The notes beneath the pieces were generated by a model. The model was not told where the DNA came from, ran no database searches, and saw nothing but the letters and a program-made list of their open reading frames with translations. 64,000 nucleotides of DNA from Struthio camelus (taxonomy: Eukaryota; Chordata; Aves; Struthioniformes; Struthionidae), in contig NC_090942.1 in the NCBI RefSeq assembly GCF_040807025.1, positions 66,792,911 through 66,856,910 on the forward strand. Direction: 5' to 3'. Positions 13,047 through 27,521 of this stretch are shown one piece after another; positions within the stretch are counted from its first letter, which is position 1, and every line of letters begins with the position of its first letter. A program made the position numbers and the translations under genes.

Positions 13047-14760
13047 TTAGCAATGGAAACAAAAAAAAAAAAGTAAGACCAAAGTGAGTTGGGACAAAAC
13101 ATTTAATCTAAATTGCACATTTGAAAGAAAGGAAAAAACTTGTGTATATAAAGAACCTGGATCCAGGGCAAAACTATGAAGAAAATCCACAGGAGGATCT
13201 TCTGCATAAACTTTTCAGTTCTGAAAATCAACATGAGATTAAAATGGAGATTAGCTTTGGTGTATTGTTGCTTTTCCTGTGATACCATAATTCTGAAAAA
13301 AACCTTCTCCTCCAGATTCTTAGCCTATAGTTTTTTCAAGTTCTAGAACAATTACGTCGCACTTATAAAATGGAGGATATAGGACTCCAGTGACAGAAGA
13401 CAAGTATACACATACTAGTGCACTCAATAAAAGGATATTCATTCCTACCATTCTGACTCCTGCAGTAAATGAAGGGCAACTTATTCCCAAACCCAGAATT
13501 TTCTACGCCTACTTCTTTTAAAAGCAGATTCTTCTTCTTTTTCTGAGGTGAGTCATCACTGTGTTGGAAAGCCAACTTTCCCAGCTAATCCATATGGCCT
13601 GGAAAGAAACACAGTTACCAGCTACCAGCTATAGCAGTTGAAAGAGACAGTAGACACCATCAAATAGATAGGAAGAAGTCGTCTTCTGGGAGAGGGATTT
13701 TTTTTTTTTCTGCAGCACTGGTACAAAGCTTCTCATATAGCAGTATTTGTATTCTCTGCGTTGGAAAGAAGAGCTTTAGAATCAGATAGCAAGTTTTGGT
13801 CAGTACCTTCTTTCCACACTACTGTAATGATGTGGGAGGTTTTTTCAGCAGATGAAACTGTGAGCAGCAAAACCTCACATAGCCAACAGACTCATTGCTC
13901 TCCTCTCCCTTTGGCTGCTGCTTAAATATAGACCTCTCACCTTCCTGACAGAGAACGTAAAATCTCTTCCAAGATAGTACTCTGTGCGTGCTGCTCCATG
14001 AGTAAGAAGGGAGAGGGCTGAAATGGAGTGGCACTGGCATATCTTCTCACCATGCATACTCAGTTTAATATTATACCCACCTGCTCTCTAGCAGCCCAGA
14101 GAACAGGAACTTCAAATGCAGGAAGCTGTGAAATACAGCAGATAATTAAAAAACAAAAGGACAATCTCTTTATCATCTGCAAAGTGAATGCCCTGCTTTT
14201 CTGACTGGATCCCTGTGATACCTAGATAACCTTCCCTTATAATATCTATTGTTTTTAATCATTTCTTCAATGTCAATGCCTTTAGGCTGCATATTAGGAT
14301 AACTGGATCCCATGTTATCACACGCTCGATATATATACTTTAATGAATTCTCATGCTTCCCACTTATAATCTAGGATCTCTAAATGTTAGTGTGAATGTC
14401 TATGCTGCATAAATAAGATGTTAATAAAATAAACTATTCACTACCGCATATTCTTGTGCTCTGTAAGAATATCAACATGATACTTTTCACCCCATAACCC
14501 ACCAAACCATTAGGGAGGCAGTGCTGAGACAGCAGGAGGTGTTGGCTTCCTGCTTCTATCAAAAGAGAGGGATCCCACAGACTTGCCTTGTAAATAAACA
14601 GATTCAGCAAGAGGTCATAGGTTGGAAGAGGGAGAGCAGAACAGGGGAAAACCGCACAAGCACTTCTTAGCCCTCATACCAAAAGCAGGAGGAAGCACCT
14701 TTTGGTAAAGCAATTTTTATTCATAGTACATGCTGTAAATTCACTTCTTGGAAAATAAAG
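13047..14760 (+). other. SLC13A4: SLC13A4 3' UTR with two poly(A) signal candidates
   Basis: No coding sequence follows the stop. Candidate AATAAA signals lie at 14423-14428 and 14754-14759, the second followed by GT/T-rich sequence. The UTR end is inferred from these signals only. Confidence 0.55.
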
Positions 14761-17669
14761 TGTTTCTGTAAACTATTGGTTCAGTGTATCAGCACGTCCT
14801 CCTGTTCCACAAAACAAGACCTCAGCCCCACTTTTTCAACCCTTCTCAACTACTAGATTCCTGTTTTTCTTCATCCTGAGACTACTCCTCTTCTGCACCC
14901 CAATATACAAAAACTGCATTGGCATCCAGATCCTTCACAGAGCTCTTGCTTAGGAATATCTGGGTGGCTTCCTGCTCCCCTGCAAGCACCTGCAGCAAGG
15001 CACAGACTCCCACATGCTGCTAAAAGCAGAGACATCCTGGTGTCCCTCCATAAGCTGTAGCCCAGCAGCTAGCTGCAGCCAGCACCAAAGCCGCTGAAGC
15101 AGGACAGAGGGGCTGCAACACTTATTTACCGACAGCAGGTGACTTCCCCCTGCAGCCAGCACTTCAATGAGTGGACGATGTCTACAGTATGAAGGGCCCT
15201 GTCCTCACAGGCAACAAACAGGACATTTTCTTTGTTCGCAATCCCGCCCCCTCCCCCCCGCCAAGAAACTCTCGTTCCGGCTTGCTTTCTTCCCTAGGCT
15301 TTAGTCACACTGAGTCTTTTACCGTGCACTCACATTCCAATCCTTTTCACTTTGTGCTTCATCCTCCACCATCATCAAACTACCTAGTTGTTTGTTTGGC
15401 TACAAATCACTCTCCACGTTCCCAATACCTACTTCGCAGCTCAGCTTCAGCTTCCATCAGGCCTTCCTATCCTGGTTCCACATGGTAGCCAGGGGACATG
15501 AACATGGGATATTCTTATTTGTGAGACGGGTAGCTGATGTGCCAGCACCTTTAGGGAGATCAAGGATTATTCACAAATCAAACCCAGTAGCCACCAACAC
15601 TCTTTGGTACAGCAATAGGTAAATGGAAACTGCGTAGTGCTGTGTTGCACATCCAAAACAAAATTCCATTTCTGCAGTAATTTTTCCATGAGTTTCCAGC
15701 AGAATTTGGATTTCACAAGACTGCTGTAGAGGCATCTGGTGTGAACTCCGGCAAAGAGTTTCCCCAGCTACCTTCCCTCCCTTGTCAGTGCTCTCAGCAC
15801 ATTTTGACGTCCACAGATACTGGCACTTGTCATTGCCATGTTCCACCAGACGTTTACGGAAGGGTGATGTACCAGCCCTTTTTCCTTATTAGATCAGTGC
15901 ATGCACAACAGCCAAATTCTGTCCTTAAATACACACATATGATTCCCTTCATTTCATTGAAGACATAAGAAAGTACATGAGGAAGTATTTAACAGCAGAA
16001 TTTGGATCTCAAAAACAAAAATAGCAGCACATTAATTGCAAGGTGAGAGACAGGCAAATCACACAGCTCATAGTGCTCCAGCAATGGGTGGTGATTACAT
16101 CACGGGTTTTTTTTGAAATGAGAATAAACGACAAGGGGACAAAAAAATGGGAAACTTTCATTGGTAATTTATAACATACTACCATCGAACTTCAGATATG
16201 TCTCTACTAATGTCCAAAATTGAAGTTTTTTTTCTCAGAGGGAAATTAAGCCTGATATCAAATTAAGGGATCTGTAGATGCTTTGAACATTGAACACACA
16301 GATCAAATCCTTAAAACAAAAGTTCTGTTTTCAGCCTCAGGTTTAATGTTTAAGATTCCTATCCAAAAAGTATTATCATATTAACCAGTAGCAGTATACT
16401 ATTTTATTTTCTCAGTTTTATATTACCTTTTACTAGAATCCTATTAGGGCTACATACATTTTTTTCACAATGATATAAAACCAGAATAATTTCACTGAAG
16501 TAAACTGAGGTCATTTATACTGAGCAATTTTTCATTCTGAAGCTGATGGGAGTTAATATTTTATTCCTCAGAAAAAAAGTAGAGCATGCCAGCTGTTTTT
16601 AATGCTTGTACAGGGATTGTTTGATTCTCTCTGACCTACAGAAAATGTGAATAACAGAATTTAACAGTCCTTCATATATTTTTGACACACTGATTAGGAA
16701 CTTACTTCCTGTCTTGCACCTTTGAATCCAAAGGTGCGGCTTCCAGAGAAAACCCCTAATCAGTGTGAGGCAAGGGTGCATAATTCCTGTTTTTCACAGA
16801 AAAACAGCAGTATGCTCCACTTCCGCATTTGGGCTCAGAGGGTGACCATCTCGGGGAGCCTGGGGAAGGGATAGGCTAGAATAATGAACTTCCTTCAGCT
16901 TGAGGTAATCTGCATAAGTAAGAAGGAATCTATGCAGCATCTGATTCTTAGAAATTGCCCTCAGGCGGAATGATCTTGTTTGTTTATTTTTCACGAGGAT
17001 CATCTCCATATTAAACGTTTGCCCAAACTCTCAAAATAAAGAAAAAAAATAGCACTAAGACAAATATGACATCTAAGTCAGGGAAAGGGTAGGAAGGCTA
17101 CTAGTGTACTTACGGTTTCAGTCAGTGATCTGCAGGAGAGGGTATTTAGGTATTTTCTAAACACATTAAAGACTACAGCTAGCGCTGAGTTTGTTGGGGG
17201 CATCTATTTTGACTGCAATTTATGAGATTTGCTTTATTTTTCAAGTAAATTTGACTGACTGTGATTAATGTATGTTTCAGGTGAGAAAGCAAATAACATT
17301 CACAGCTATTTTATCTCAGTACAAATTCAATAAAAAGGACCTTGGGCTGGGACATTGTAAAGTAAAGGCTAGCAGACACCACTGAGAAGTGTAACAAATA
17401 GAACTAAGTATCTATTTTCTGTCCCTGTGAGGCAAAAATAAAAAAGAGTTGTATTGTAAATTTGTCTCTCTAGCATAATAGCACTGTCTATATTGCAATA
17501 TATGCCATCACTTCCTAATATTCCAAAGTAATTGTGCCTCACATACAGCAGATATTATACTTTATATATAAATACCAATTTCCAGCCATCTTTTTATGAA
17601 TATATAGATAATCTAGGCTCGTAAAATCAACTCTTGGTTAATTTTGAAAATTCTGATTTCTTTCTCTCA
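14761..17669. other. Intergenic DNA, nothing recognised
   Basis: A GC-richer patch at about 14.95-15.55 kb has several short overlapping frames on both strands but no domain or splice structure. It could be a repeat I do not recognise. Confidence 0.4.
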
Positions 17670-18065
17670 TATGAGGAGAGGCAGAGAGAGCTGAGACTGT
17701 TTAGCCTGGTGAAACAAAGGCTCAGGGGGTTCTCACCCCTCTATATAAATACCTAATAGGGCAAAGAGTAAAGAAGATGGACTGAGATGCTTTTCAGTGG
17801 CACCCAGTGAGAGGATCAGAGGCAACTGGCACAAATGAAAATACAGAACTTCCATTTAAACATATGAAAACTTTTTCACTGTGAGGGTGATCGGATACTG
17901 TTACAGGCTGCTCACAGAGATTGTGGAGATTCCACCCTTGGAGATACTCATAACCTGACTGGACGTGGTCCTGAGCAACCTGCTTATAGCTGACTCTGCC
18001 TGGAGCAGGAGGGTTGGAGTAGGGACATCTAGAGGTCCCTTCCAACCTCCGTGGTTCTGTGACAT
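17670..18065 (+). repeat. CR1 LINE 3' end fragment
   Basis: It starts at gaggagaggcagagagagct (the end of the CR1 reverse-transcriptase ORF) and runs through the terminal part ending with gaggtcccttccaacctcc and gttctgtga. It is diverged with many indels, in the + orientation and 5'-truncated as usual for CR1. Confidence 0.9.
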
Positions 18066-21000
18066 AAAATGGCACCGCTGAGTATTCGTTTTAGCAAAGT
18101 TCTCTGAGTGCCAAAACTTCTCTCTAAAAATCCATCTTCCTTATTTGAGCTCTGCAGCCTGGTAAGCTAATAACTAGCTTTGGTATCTAGCATTTTGTAT
18201 ATTTTCAGTACTAACTCTTGACTATAATTAATGAAAGATTATCCACAAGAGCCTTAGGGTAGGGTAGGGTGAATCAGCGTTTTCCATTACAAGGTAACAG
18301 CTTCAATTCCGTTTAAGTATTTTAGCATTCTGTTAGCAATTTGGATATTTCTTTCCTCTCCTTCCTCCTCAAACCTTCAGCTCTTAGGACATGCCACGAA
18401 AGAATCAACACTAGAAAATGCATATAAGTGCATTTATCCTAAGAGCTTTTAGCAAAGGTAGATTACATCTAGCTAGTGATTCCAGCTACCTTCATAGCAT
18501 TTTTATATGGGCACAAATCAAAAGTATCCATTTTAAGTGGGAAACTTGCTCCTAGATATCTTAAAGATGTATTCATCCTGTCCGTGTGCCTTCCTACGAC
18601 ACCCTGACCAAAGTCCCTCTGAGCCCTCAGATATGAGGTCCGCATCAAGCAGTCATTATCCACGTGGACTTCCTGCCGCTTAAAATATAACATAAGGTTA
18701 ACCTTTTGTATGATCTCGGACGGCCTCAGGCTGAATCAGTTTGGTTAAATGCATCATGCAGCAGTTGTAAAGTTGGTAAGAACTGCGTTGTAATATGTTA
18801 TCAAACTCTCCAGCCTCCTATATGGGACAAAAAAGATTGAGCTAAAATTGAAGTGTTGCAAAACTTGTTGAGAGTTTAATAAGCCCTGTCTTTATTATTC
18901 AAGTACGTATATTGTTTCTATAGTGCTACAGCTGTGGCTGGTTCACTTCAAAAACTGACAAAAAAAATCCTAACGTTAGCTTCTCGTACACAGCTGAAAG
19001 TTTCAGCTCCAAAATGCACTTTTGGAATCGTACATGCCTGTTTGGCAATAAACACAGACAGATCCTGAATATTATTTCCCTTCTCATCTCTGTATAAAGT
19101 GCAGGAGTAGCATGAAGCATTTCAACATTAAATGCTGACATAATTTTATACGAGAACTAAAGTGGGTTACAGTCAATATTTTGGGATACTTAGTTCAAGA
19201 ATAGAAAAGAAAGAACAGCCAAATATAGAAGCCGAGGGAAATTAATTTCATCATATTCACTAAAGTATTAAAACAACAGTCGGCTATATAATGCAGTCTC
19301 TAGAAGAAAATTTGAATCTGAAACATAGAATTCTTTCAGCCTGACTTAACGCCTGTGAAAGTTAATGGAAATCCCTTTCAAAGACAGGGCTATGCTAGTA
19401 TTTCAGTAACAGTTAAACACATGTGTACTTTATTTGTGAACTCCCTTCACCAATTGCACTCTTGAAAACGTCAAGATTTACTGCGACCATAAGGTTTCTG
19501 ATAACAAACGTTTAGGTAGTCAGAAGTATTTGTCCCTCTTTGAGTTATTGTTTACTATAGGTAGAGTTGGTAGTAAAGCTACTAAGACTGCCTGACAAAT
19601 TCCTATTTGAGGCAGCTTTTGATACTATCAAATATTCATTTGTAAAGACTTTTATCTCAGCTTTTATCTCAGTTACACAACTGAGAGCAAATGGTGAGAG
19701 AAAGGAAGGGAAAGATGGAAATTGCAAGTAAAATATATCTCGACCATCTTATTCTTTAAGCAGGAGAATCTTGAGAATCTTAAGATTAGAAATCATATTT
19801 TCCTTAACGGTAGGACTGCATTGTGGAGGATCAGCAAACCTTGGAAAAGGAAGTTTGCTGTAACGCAGCTCTGTAAATGTCTTGTGCCGACTCTGAGAAT
19901 TCCTGAACTTGGAACCACCCAGACATGCCCAAGTTAAAGGCCTTGGGGTGGCAAGTCTTGTACTTAAAAGCTTTAAGGCTATGTTTACCTTAAGTAAATA
20001 ATGCTGTCCAGTGGGTCTACAGAGCAAAACGGTTAGTGCAGAGGACTCACAATTTGTGATATTTTACCTCTATCCCTAGTGCTGCCCTATGGACTGAATG
20101 TCCATTAGAGACCAAAGCACATCTTTCAGTTTAGTCTTCTCCAAAAGGAATCCAGTACACGTGCGCTACAGTTGCCCCATGATAAGAATGAAAGCATGGT
20201 AAGAGAGGGAGATTCACTTTGAAGTCATGCTTCTTATCTTAACTAAAAACACTAACGTAGAAGCACTCTAGCTATTCTTCAGTCTATAGCTTGATGGAGC
20301 AGAGGTGGCCGTTCTTTGTGTTTGTTCCTTTTACTGGCCTGGCTCATCAGACACTCCTCCAAGTTAGTAATGAACAGAGAAGGAGAGCACCTCAATTTCA
20401 GGGCAGCAGATGAAAGCAGGGTCCGTAGTAATTGTATTGTTACTGCTGTATTTAGTAGTGAAAGTAGGACTAATTATCTATCACTTGGTACTGTAGTCCT
20501 TCAAGTCCTGCAAAAGACTATCAAGGGGATTCAACGATTGCAGTCATCTTACAGAGTTGAAGAAACTCTTCTATTTTACAGTAAATGAGATCTAAGGAAA
20601 TGATATAAATTCAACAGTCCATCAAACAACAAACCTTAGATCTATACAAATTCTTAATTACTACAGTATTTTCTTAGGAATTTACAACAGAATCCAGGCA
20701 AAGCAATGGTTCCCAAAGGCAGATTTTGCTTTCAGTTCAGGCAGAAGAGGGCAGCACTGCAACATAATGTGTATATTCCTTATACACCAGGGTTCTTAGT
20801 GGATGAAAAGGGTGAAGAGGAACACACCAGAAAGACAACAAGGAACACAGCAAGAGAACGGTTTTAATCCTAAAAAAAATGCATGGTAGGCAAAGGAGCA
20901 AAACGCAAAGCTAACAGGCTGAAGACTGTGCAGAGGACTGAAGTTGTAGAGGGGAATATCAAACATATTTGGTAGAAATACTGGGCTCCAATCCTTGTCC

Positions 21001-21490
21001 CATATGAAGAGATAGTAAAATGCATATTTGGAATAGTTACATGAACCGGGCTACTAACCATATGGAGGAAGTGGTTTGGATTCATACTGGAAGTGCAGCT
21101 CTCCTCATGACTTGGTTATCCTATCTCAAAGATGACTCTGCTTTCTCCTATCTTCTCCCCCACTGTTCCAAGAGACATCCTCAGCTGACCAAGGAGAAGA
21201 GAAAGAGGAAGAGACAGTAACAGAAGTAACAATGAACTCGAAATGCTGGTTTCAGTTGATAATCTTTTATACTTTTCTGAATAAGCCATGTTTGTGCTAA
21301 CTTTACACTGATGGAAGTGACTATTTAACCTAATGAAAAACACAGCACAAGCCCTTTCTGTTTCATCGCTCTTTATACAGTTCCTAGGAAGTTCCCATCT
21401 CCAATAATGGAACGCAGATCTTAAGGACAGTGAAGTAGGGTAGCTTCAACAAATGACAAGAAACCCTGAGAGTTGCCTCTTGATGCATTT
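18066..21490. other. Intergenic DNA between convergent SLC13A4 and STMP1
   Basis: I see no exon or recognised repeat. A short (TAGGG)3-like run sits near 18257. The two genes converge on this spacer. Confidence 0.4.
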
Positions 21491-21492
21491 AA

Positions 21493-21854
21493 TTTATTTT
21501 GCGATGTTCTAAGACTACGGTATTACAAACTATGAGGTACGGATAGTAACAGGACTTACACCATTCTCCAGTTGGATCAGGTAAAAATGAGTTATAAAAC
21601 ATTAGGAAAAGCATTAACAAAAAATACAAACTATCTTTTCCAGTCACACATAATCTGTAAATCCAAAATACTGAAACCCCTTAAAATCAGTCCTAGGAAA
21701 AGTTCGTGGTTGCTCTTTCAAAACAAGGATATTCCAGTTCTAGGAGACTAAATCTGGAGGAACCTCCCATGCCAAACTTCTACTTGATCTTTGTTGTCTG
21801 AAGGGTAAATTGCATCCTTGATGCTTGCACAGAGGTGACCAGGGTAACACTCTC
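21493..21854 (-). other. STMP1: STMP1 3' UTR with poly(A) signal candidate
   Basis: A minus-strand AATAAA lies at 21493-21498, about 360 nt past the stop, with no other gene sequence between. The true cleavage site is not shown by sequence alone. Confidence 0.5.
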
Positions 21855-21935
21855 TTAGGATTTGTCACTGGGAGGTTTCTTCTTAGCTTCCACATCCTTC
21901 TTAAAGTCTTCAAGCTTCTTTGCAAGGTTAGGAAT
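21855..21935 (-). CDS. STMP1: STMP1 coding exon 3 with stop
   Basis: The acceptor is attttaaag after a T-rich tract. It encodes IPNLAKKLEDFKKDVEAKKK and PPSDKS, with stop TAA at 21855-21857. The tail is two residues longer than the human one. Confidence 0.95.
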   Translation of the reverse strand: MPNLAKKLEDFKKDVEAKKKPPSDKS

Positions 21936-24900
21936 CTTTAAAATTAAAAAAAAAAAAAAAAGTCAAACAAACAAAAACCTGAATTGATGATCCTCAGCAA
22001 GCAAGACCATACCATAAACACAGAAGCAAATTCTACAATTTAAAGTGGTTTCTAAAAGATGCTTGCTTCCAGGATCTGTTACCTTGCATAAAGGTTAAAA
22101 ACTAAGTAGCACCAAACAAATAGCAGCAGAAAGAACCTCACAGGAAGCTTCAGGAAGTATTTTCAAAAAGGCAGATATCTAAGACTAAGTCAAGTCAGTG
22201 TTGCTCGGAACAGAAGGGAGGAAAATAGATCACTTTAGAGGAAGTTTAATACGACTCCTCTGGCTAGCTCACTGAAAGAGACTGAGCAGCCAAAAAATAA
22301 GCTTTAATAAATTAAAATACTGACGCAAAATTTAACAATGATTTTTGGAGGGGAAATTAGTTTGCACTATACTGGTCACAAACAAAGAGGAGAGAGATGT
22401 TTAAGAGCAGCAAATACGTCCTACAGAAATTTCTGAAGAAATATTTCTCCTGGTGCATTTTGTGGGCAATAAAATTTCCTACTGGGGAAGTTCACTGTTT
22501 GCATTGCAGTTTCAGACTTGAACGCAAATTCAATTTAGCACTTGTGAACTTCATGCGTACCCTAGCCATACAACAGAAGGAGAGTAAATCCAAACACACT
22601 GCAGTCCTCGGACTGGACGGTTTGACATTGATAGCACAGGAAATACCAGAAGTTAAGCTCCTTTTGAGAAAGTGAAATTAAGAATCCAGCCTGTAACACA
22701 CCTCACATTTAAACTAAACTAAGGGAAGTCCACTGCTGTGAACAGAATTCTTCATATACTTATGGTTAAGGAAATGGCTGAAGAGTTAAGACCTAACTAT
22801 GACAAGTCATCTTAGATGTCATCCAAGACAAATCATCTTAGATACCAAGACTAAAAATACCAGGTTTATACTGCAAGTCAGTGTTACATTACCAAGGAAA
22901 CATTTCCTCCAGATCAAAAGCAGAAGTCTCCCTCTTGTGGCAATACATTATTACAGCTGCCAGAAAAGCACTGTACTGTGCTTACTGCATGTATTGATAT
23001 ACCCAAACGTGTCCTTATGACCTTTTCATAACTTTTAAAAACAAATAGTAATAGTACTACTATTAGTCCTGTTACTGGAGTGACTGGATAGGAAGCATCA
23101 CAAAAGTCTGCCAGTGTGCAAGGAGGAAAAAATAAGAATTCTACTAGCAAGATGATTTTAATGCCCAAGATGAGGTGAGGAAAACACAAATAATATCAGA
23201 GATAAAGCTGCATCAGCATCTCTATTTTTTTTAATTTAGGCTAGTATAAATTGCAAAGGAAAGGAAATAACGGTATGTTACATTGCATTAACTCTCCTTC
23301 CCTGTAAACAGCTAAGCGGCACTGCTCTTACATAGAATTCTGCTGACTCTGCAGAACTTAAAAGTTCATGCTGAAGACTACTCCAAATCTTCTTCTTCTA
23401 CTCTAGCTCTCACCAGGAAATATCTCAGTCCAACAAGAAAAGAAAGAGCGCAGGTTGATATACTGTTCCAAGTAGGCAGCAGATATTGAGTTCTCCCAGA
23501 AAGCTGGCAAAACTCATTTTCATCACTAGTACAGTAGACAAATTTCAGATGCTCTGAAAGATTTCTAAGTAACAAATGGACTGACTGGACATCTTTGTAA
23601 GCAAACAGGGTATCAGAATCAAGAAATCAGTATTTTAGTGATGGTATAATCCATGAGCAGCTGCCAGATCAATTCTATTGCTCCTATTTCTGTATCACTC
23701 TAACTTTTGTACTCATGGGCTGCCCTAGGTAGATGCTTGGTTACAATACTTGTACTCTAGGGCCCCAATATCAGTTGAAGATCTAAGCATTACTGTACCA
23801 CAGACAAGAAGTCGAAGAGGTAGATGTTTTGATTCCATTCAAATTTGAATTCAACTGTAACTAAAGTTAGTACAATTTGCATCTCAGCCAAATCCAAAAA
23901 ACTCATCAAAATAAAGACTAATTCAATTCTGACTGTGGGAAAACAGCCTTGCATTTTCATTCAGATTAGGTTCAATTCCCAGAATATAAGGATACTTACC
24001 TCATAGTTCTGAGCTAGATACATCCCAACCACATTGCCAAGAGCAAAGCCAACCTAAAAAGGAAGACAAGAAGAAAAAAATAGTTTACATCCTTCATCAA
24101 AAAGTATTCTGGTTAAAACTAAAAAAAAAAAAAATTGCAAGTCCTGGGAAGACTGAAGAGTTTCAACTCCAGTCATATTTAACTTTGCACCTTTCTTCTC
24201 AAAGAGGGATACATTTTACCCAACTTCATCACCAAGAAAACTTTACTGTCATTTCCAAAATATAGCACAGTTGTATTTTAAGTATACATCTCCAAAAATA
24301 TTTGAACCAGGTCATGACCATCTTTACCTGTAAAATTCTTTGCGCACCCACAAAGGCAGTAACTCCTATAGAAGTGGGGGAATACAACTGCACAGCAGGA
24401 GGGACCTAAACATCACAGCAGTGCTGGTCCACAAATGGAAAGGCTAAAGTAATATCGCACTAAAACAGCAATCAGCATGCTGGGGAAGCACACACATACA
24501 ACAAGATACAATACAGTAAGATACAGTAACAAAAAGGATCACAAGTTTGAATCTTTGATCGGAGGCCTGACTGCCAAAAGATCCCAATCTCCCCTTAGGA
24601 GGTTTAGGAGTAGAGCTTCCCCACCAAGCTAAAGTCATGTAAAGCTGCACTGCCACTAACGGGCAGTCCTCTCTCTCCCGCTCTCCCCCAGCTCTGTACT
24701 GCTGCTACTTCTCTTGTGCAAGGACTAACAATTAAGCATCTTCCACACCCCTCAACTCCCAGAAGATTAGTTTTCAGCCAAATCCACTCTGATCTAGGGG
24801 CTCCTCTAAGGAGGATAGGAAGAAAAAACTGTTGGTTGGAAATAGGACACAACTTCTTTTGACAACAGCACAAACTTGTATTTGCCGAAAGCCGTCTGTG

Positions 24901-27479
24901 AAAGTGCTCTCTGGAAGGAGAGCAAGAGCAAAACGCACGTGTAGTTCCCGTCTCATTCCCTGCTTGCTGGCTGAAGAAAATCCTCAAGTGTTACGTCACT
25001 TTGGGAGGGAAAGTAATTCCTCTCTTTAAAGACAAACGATGAGATTTCTGAGAAGCAGCTCCTCCAAAACTCTAGATCTTATTTTTACTGCAACGTTCAG
25101 AAGTACACACACATACTATGCTAGCTCACTTGACTGCTTTGGAAGGGGAGACTATTAACACTGTGAATTCATTCATTGCCACTGGATAAATCACTCCATA
25201 GGGTAGCTGAGGCCAATTCTAAGAAAATTGCGGTTAGTGATGGAAAAACAAGAATATTTTATAAAAATAAAAATAAAACCACTGTCCACAATACGAACCT
25301 TGCCACTAGATATCTTTTCCATGACCAAAGCAGGATACAGGACAGCTCATCTTTCCAGTGATTCAGACTCCATAAGCATCACTGGTGAAAAAAAATGTGT
25401 TTGTCTGGTAATTATAGAAAACTAAAATTGGTTGCATGATGCCACACGAACCATAACTGCAAGTAACTTGGAATTCACTTGAAAAGACACACTAGCTTCT
25501 TGTTTACCAGCAGGTTTCTAGGTTTCTCCCTAGGTTCGCTCAGAATAAATCCCATTTCCAAAGACGAGATAACTTCTTATATTCCACTGTTACAAACCTT
25601 ATTCTCTGCAAAGTACTAACACTAGTACCGCCTTTGATTACACTCCTTTATTAAGAAGTCTAGCACTCCATTCAAGATCAGTCAGTTGACAATTCAAAAA
25701 GACAGAAAAATCTCAGTTTGGACTTCAATTATTTGGACAGCAGAAAATATAGCCAATTAAAAAGTGCATGTTAATTAAGGACAACAAGGGCTGATGAAAG
25801 TTCAGGGTTTTCCAATTGCTACCCACTGTTTCAAGTTCCATTTTAAGTAAGTGTTTATTTTACGTTTAACTCTGGATAGCAAAAATACAAGGTCTGCAAG
25901 ATTATGCCTTTATCTCTCTGCTACAGCTCATACAAGGGAGAACAAGTCAAACAACCTCCCTACACCCAAAGAGGAAAAAAACTCAGAATCAATATGCCCT
26001 TTAACTTTTAGACACTAAGTAAGAAGTCTTAATTAAGAAGTGATTTCATGTAGTAATTGCAACCAAATGCTATTAGCTGCAAGCAGCTGAGTTGAGAAAC
26101 ATGGACACTTTGAGAGTGACTGCTTTCAGTGGAGTGGAAGGAGATCATAAAAGAAAGCTACAGAAATGCTTTGACGTTTACTTATTATTACATTTTGTTT
26201 TTAAGTTGAGATAAGAGAACAGGATTTATTTGTTAATTTTATAAAACCATGCAAGCCTCTCCCAACTTATAAAAGGCCATCTCATCTGGCTCCCTACCAA
26301 GACTTAATATGAAATGTTAGCTAGCTAACTTATTCTTCCCCCAATAAAAATAAAAGATTGTAGGGTAATACTTATTGTTTGTAATTAATGGAACGTATCT
26401 GAACACAGCTAAAAACCTAGAGTATTCTCAATGATTTACACAAAGCTAGAATGAAAAATGGGAGACTCTTGCCATGCTTTGCTACAGCTGAAAAATGGGA
26501 GACTGTTGCCATGCTTTGCTGCAGCACAAAACAGGATCATTTCTGTTGGGTAATTTATTTCACACCTGGTAGTAAAAATACCAGCAGCAATAAATTATTT
26601 AATTAGAGCAGCCAGGTATCTCACTTCAAACATCCAAATGAGTTTATGCGAACATACAGAAAGGAAAATAAAATTGAGAAAAGTATAAAAACCTTTCATC
26701 TACTGATTTTCAGCACAAGGGTTGGCAAAGAGGTTTCAAGGGGATTTATGAAAGGCAGTAATGAAACATTATCATTTGCCTTTTTATGTATACATTTATA
26801 TATAAATCCACCGTGCAAAACGGAAAAGGCTAAAACCAATGCTCTTATGAAAGGAGGCAGGTACGTTTACTAATAAACTTAAGGGGCAAGAGGACGCGAG
26901 CAAGGAAAACACACTCAGTCTTAAAGACACATTAAGGGCACGATTTGGAGAAAAACAAGGCAGCAACTTCACGTTTTCAGAACAACTAGAAAGAAGAACT
27001 GCTCTGCAGGCAGCCGAACCAAGTAACGACGCAGCTAGTGACAGAAGAGAGCTCGGAAGGGAAAACCATCAAGAGGCAGGACGAAAAGCCAGGCCGAGGC
27101 GACCAGAAGGCGTCGGGTGGGCGGGCGGGCGGGCGCCGTCGCACACGGCTGCTGGGCGGCCCAGCCTGGGAGCGGCCGCCCGCTCGACGCCTCCCGTGGC
27201 CTCACAAACCGGGAGGCACGAGGCTTCGGTCAGCCGCGCTTCCCAACAGCCGGCATCCAGCAGACGAGGAGCAACCAGATGGATGAATTCGTGCCACGGG
27301 GCACTAATACGGAGCGTGGGTTTTCGCAGGGGCAGAAACGGCTGGTTTTGGAGGCCCCGTGCCGCACTGGAGCACGCTGGACACGACCCAGCTTGGAGCC
27401 GATGGAGAGGCGGGGGGGGAAGGGGGCAGCCCCCACCCGACGCCGAGCCACCCCCGCGGCCTGGCCGGAGCTCGGCGGT

Positions 27480-27521
<42 letters not shown>

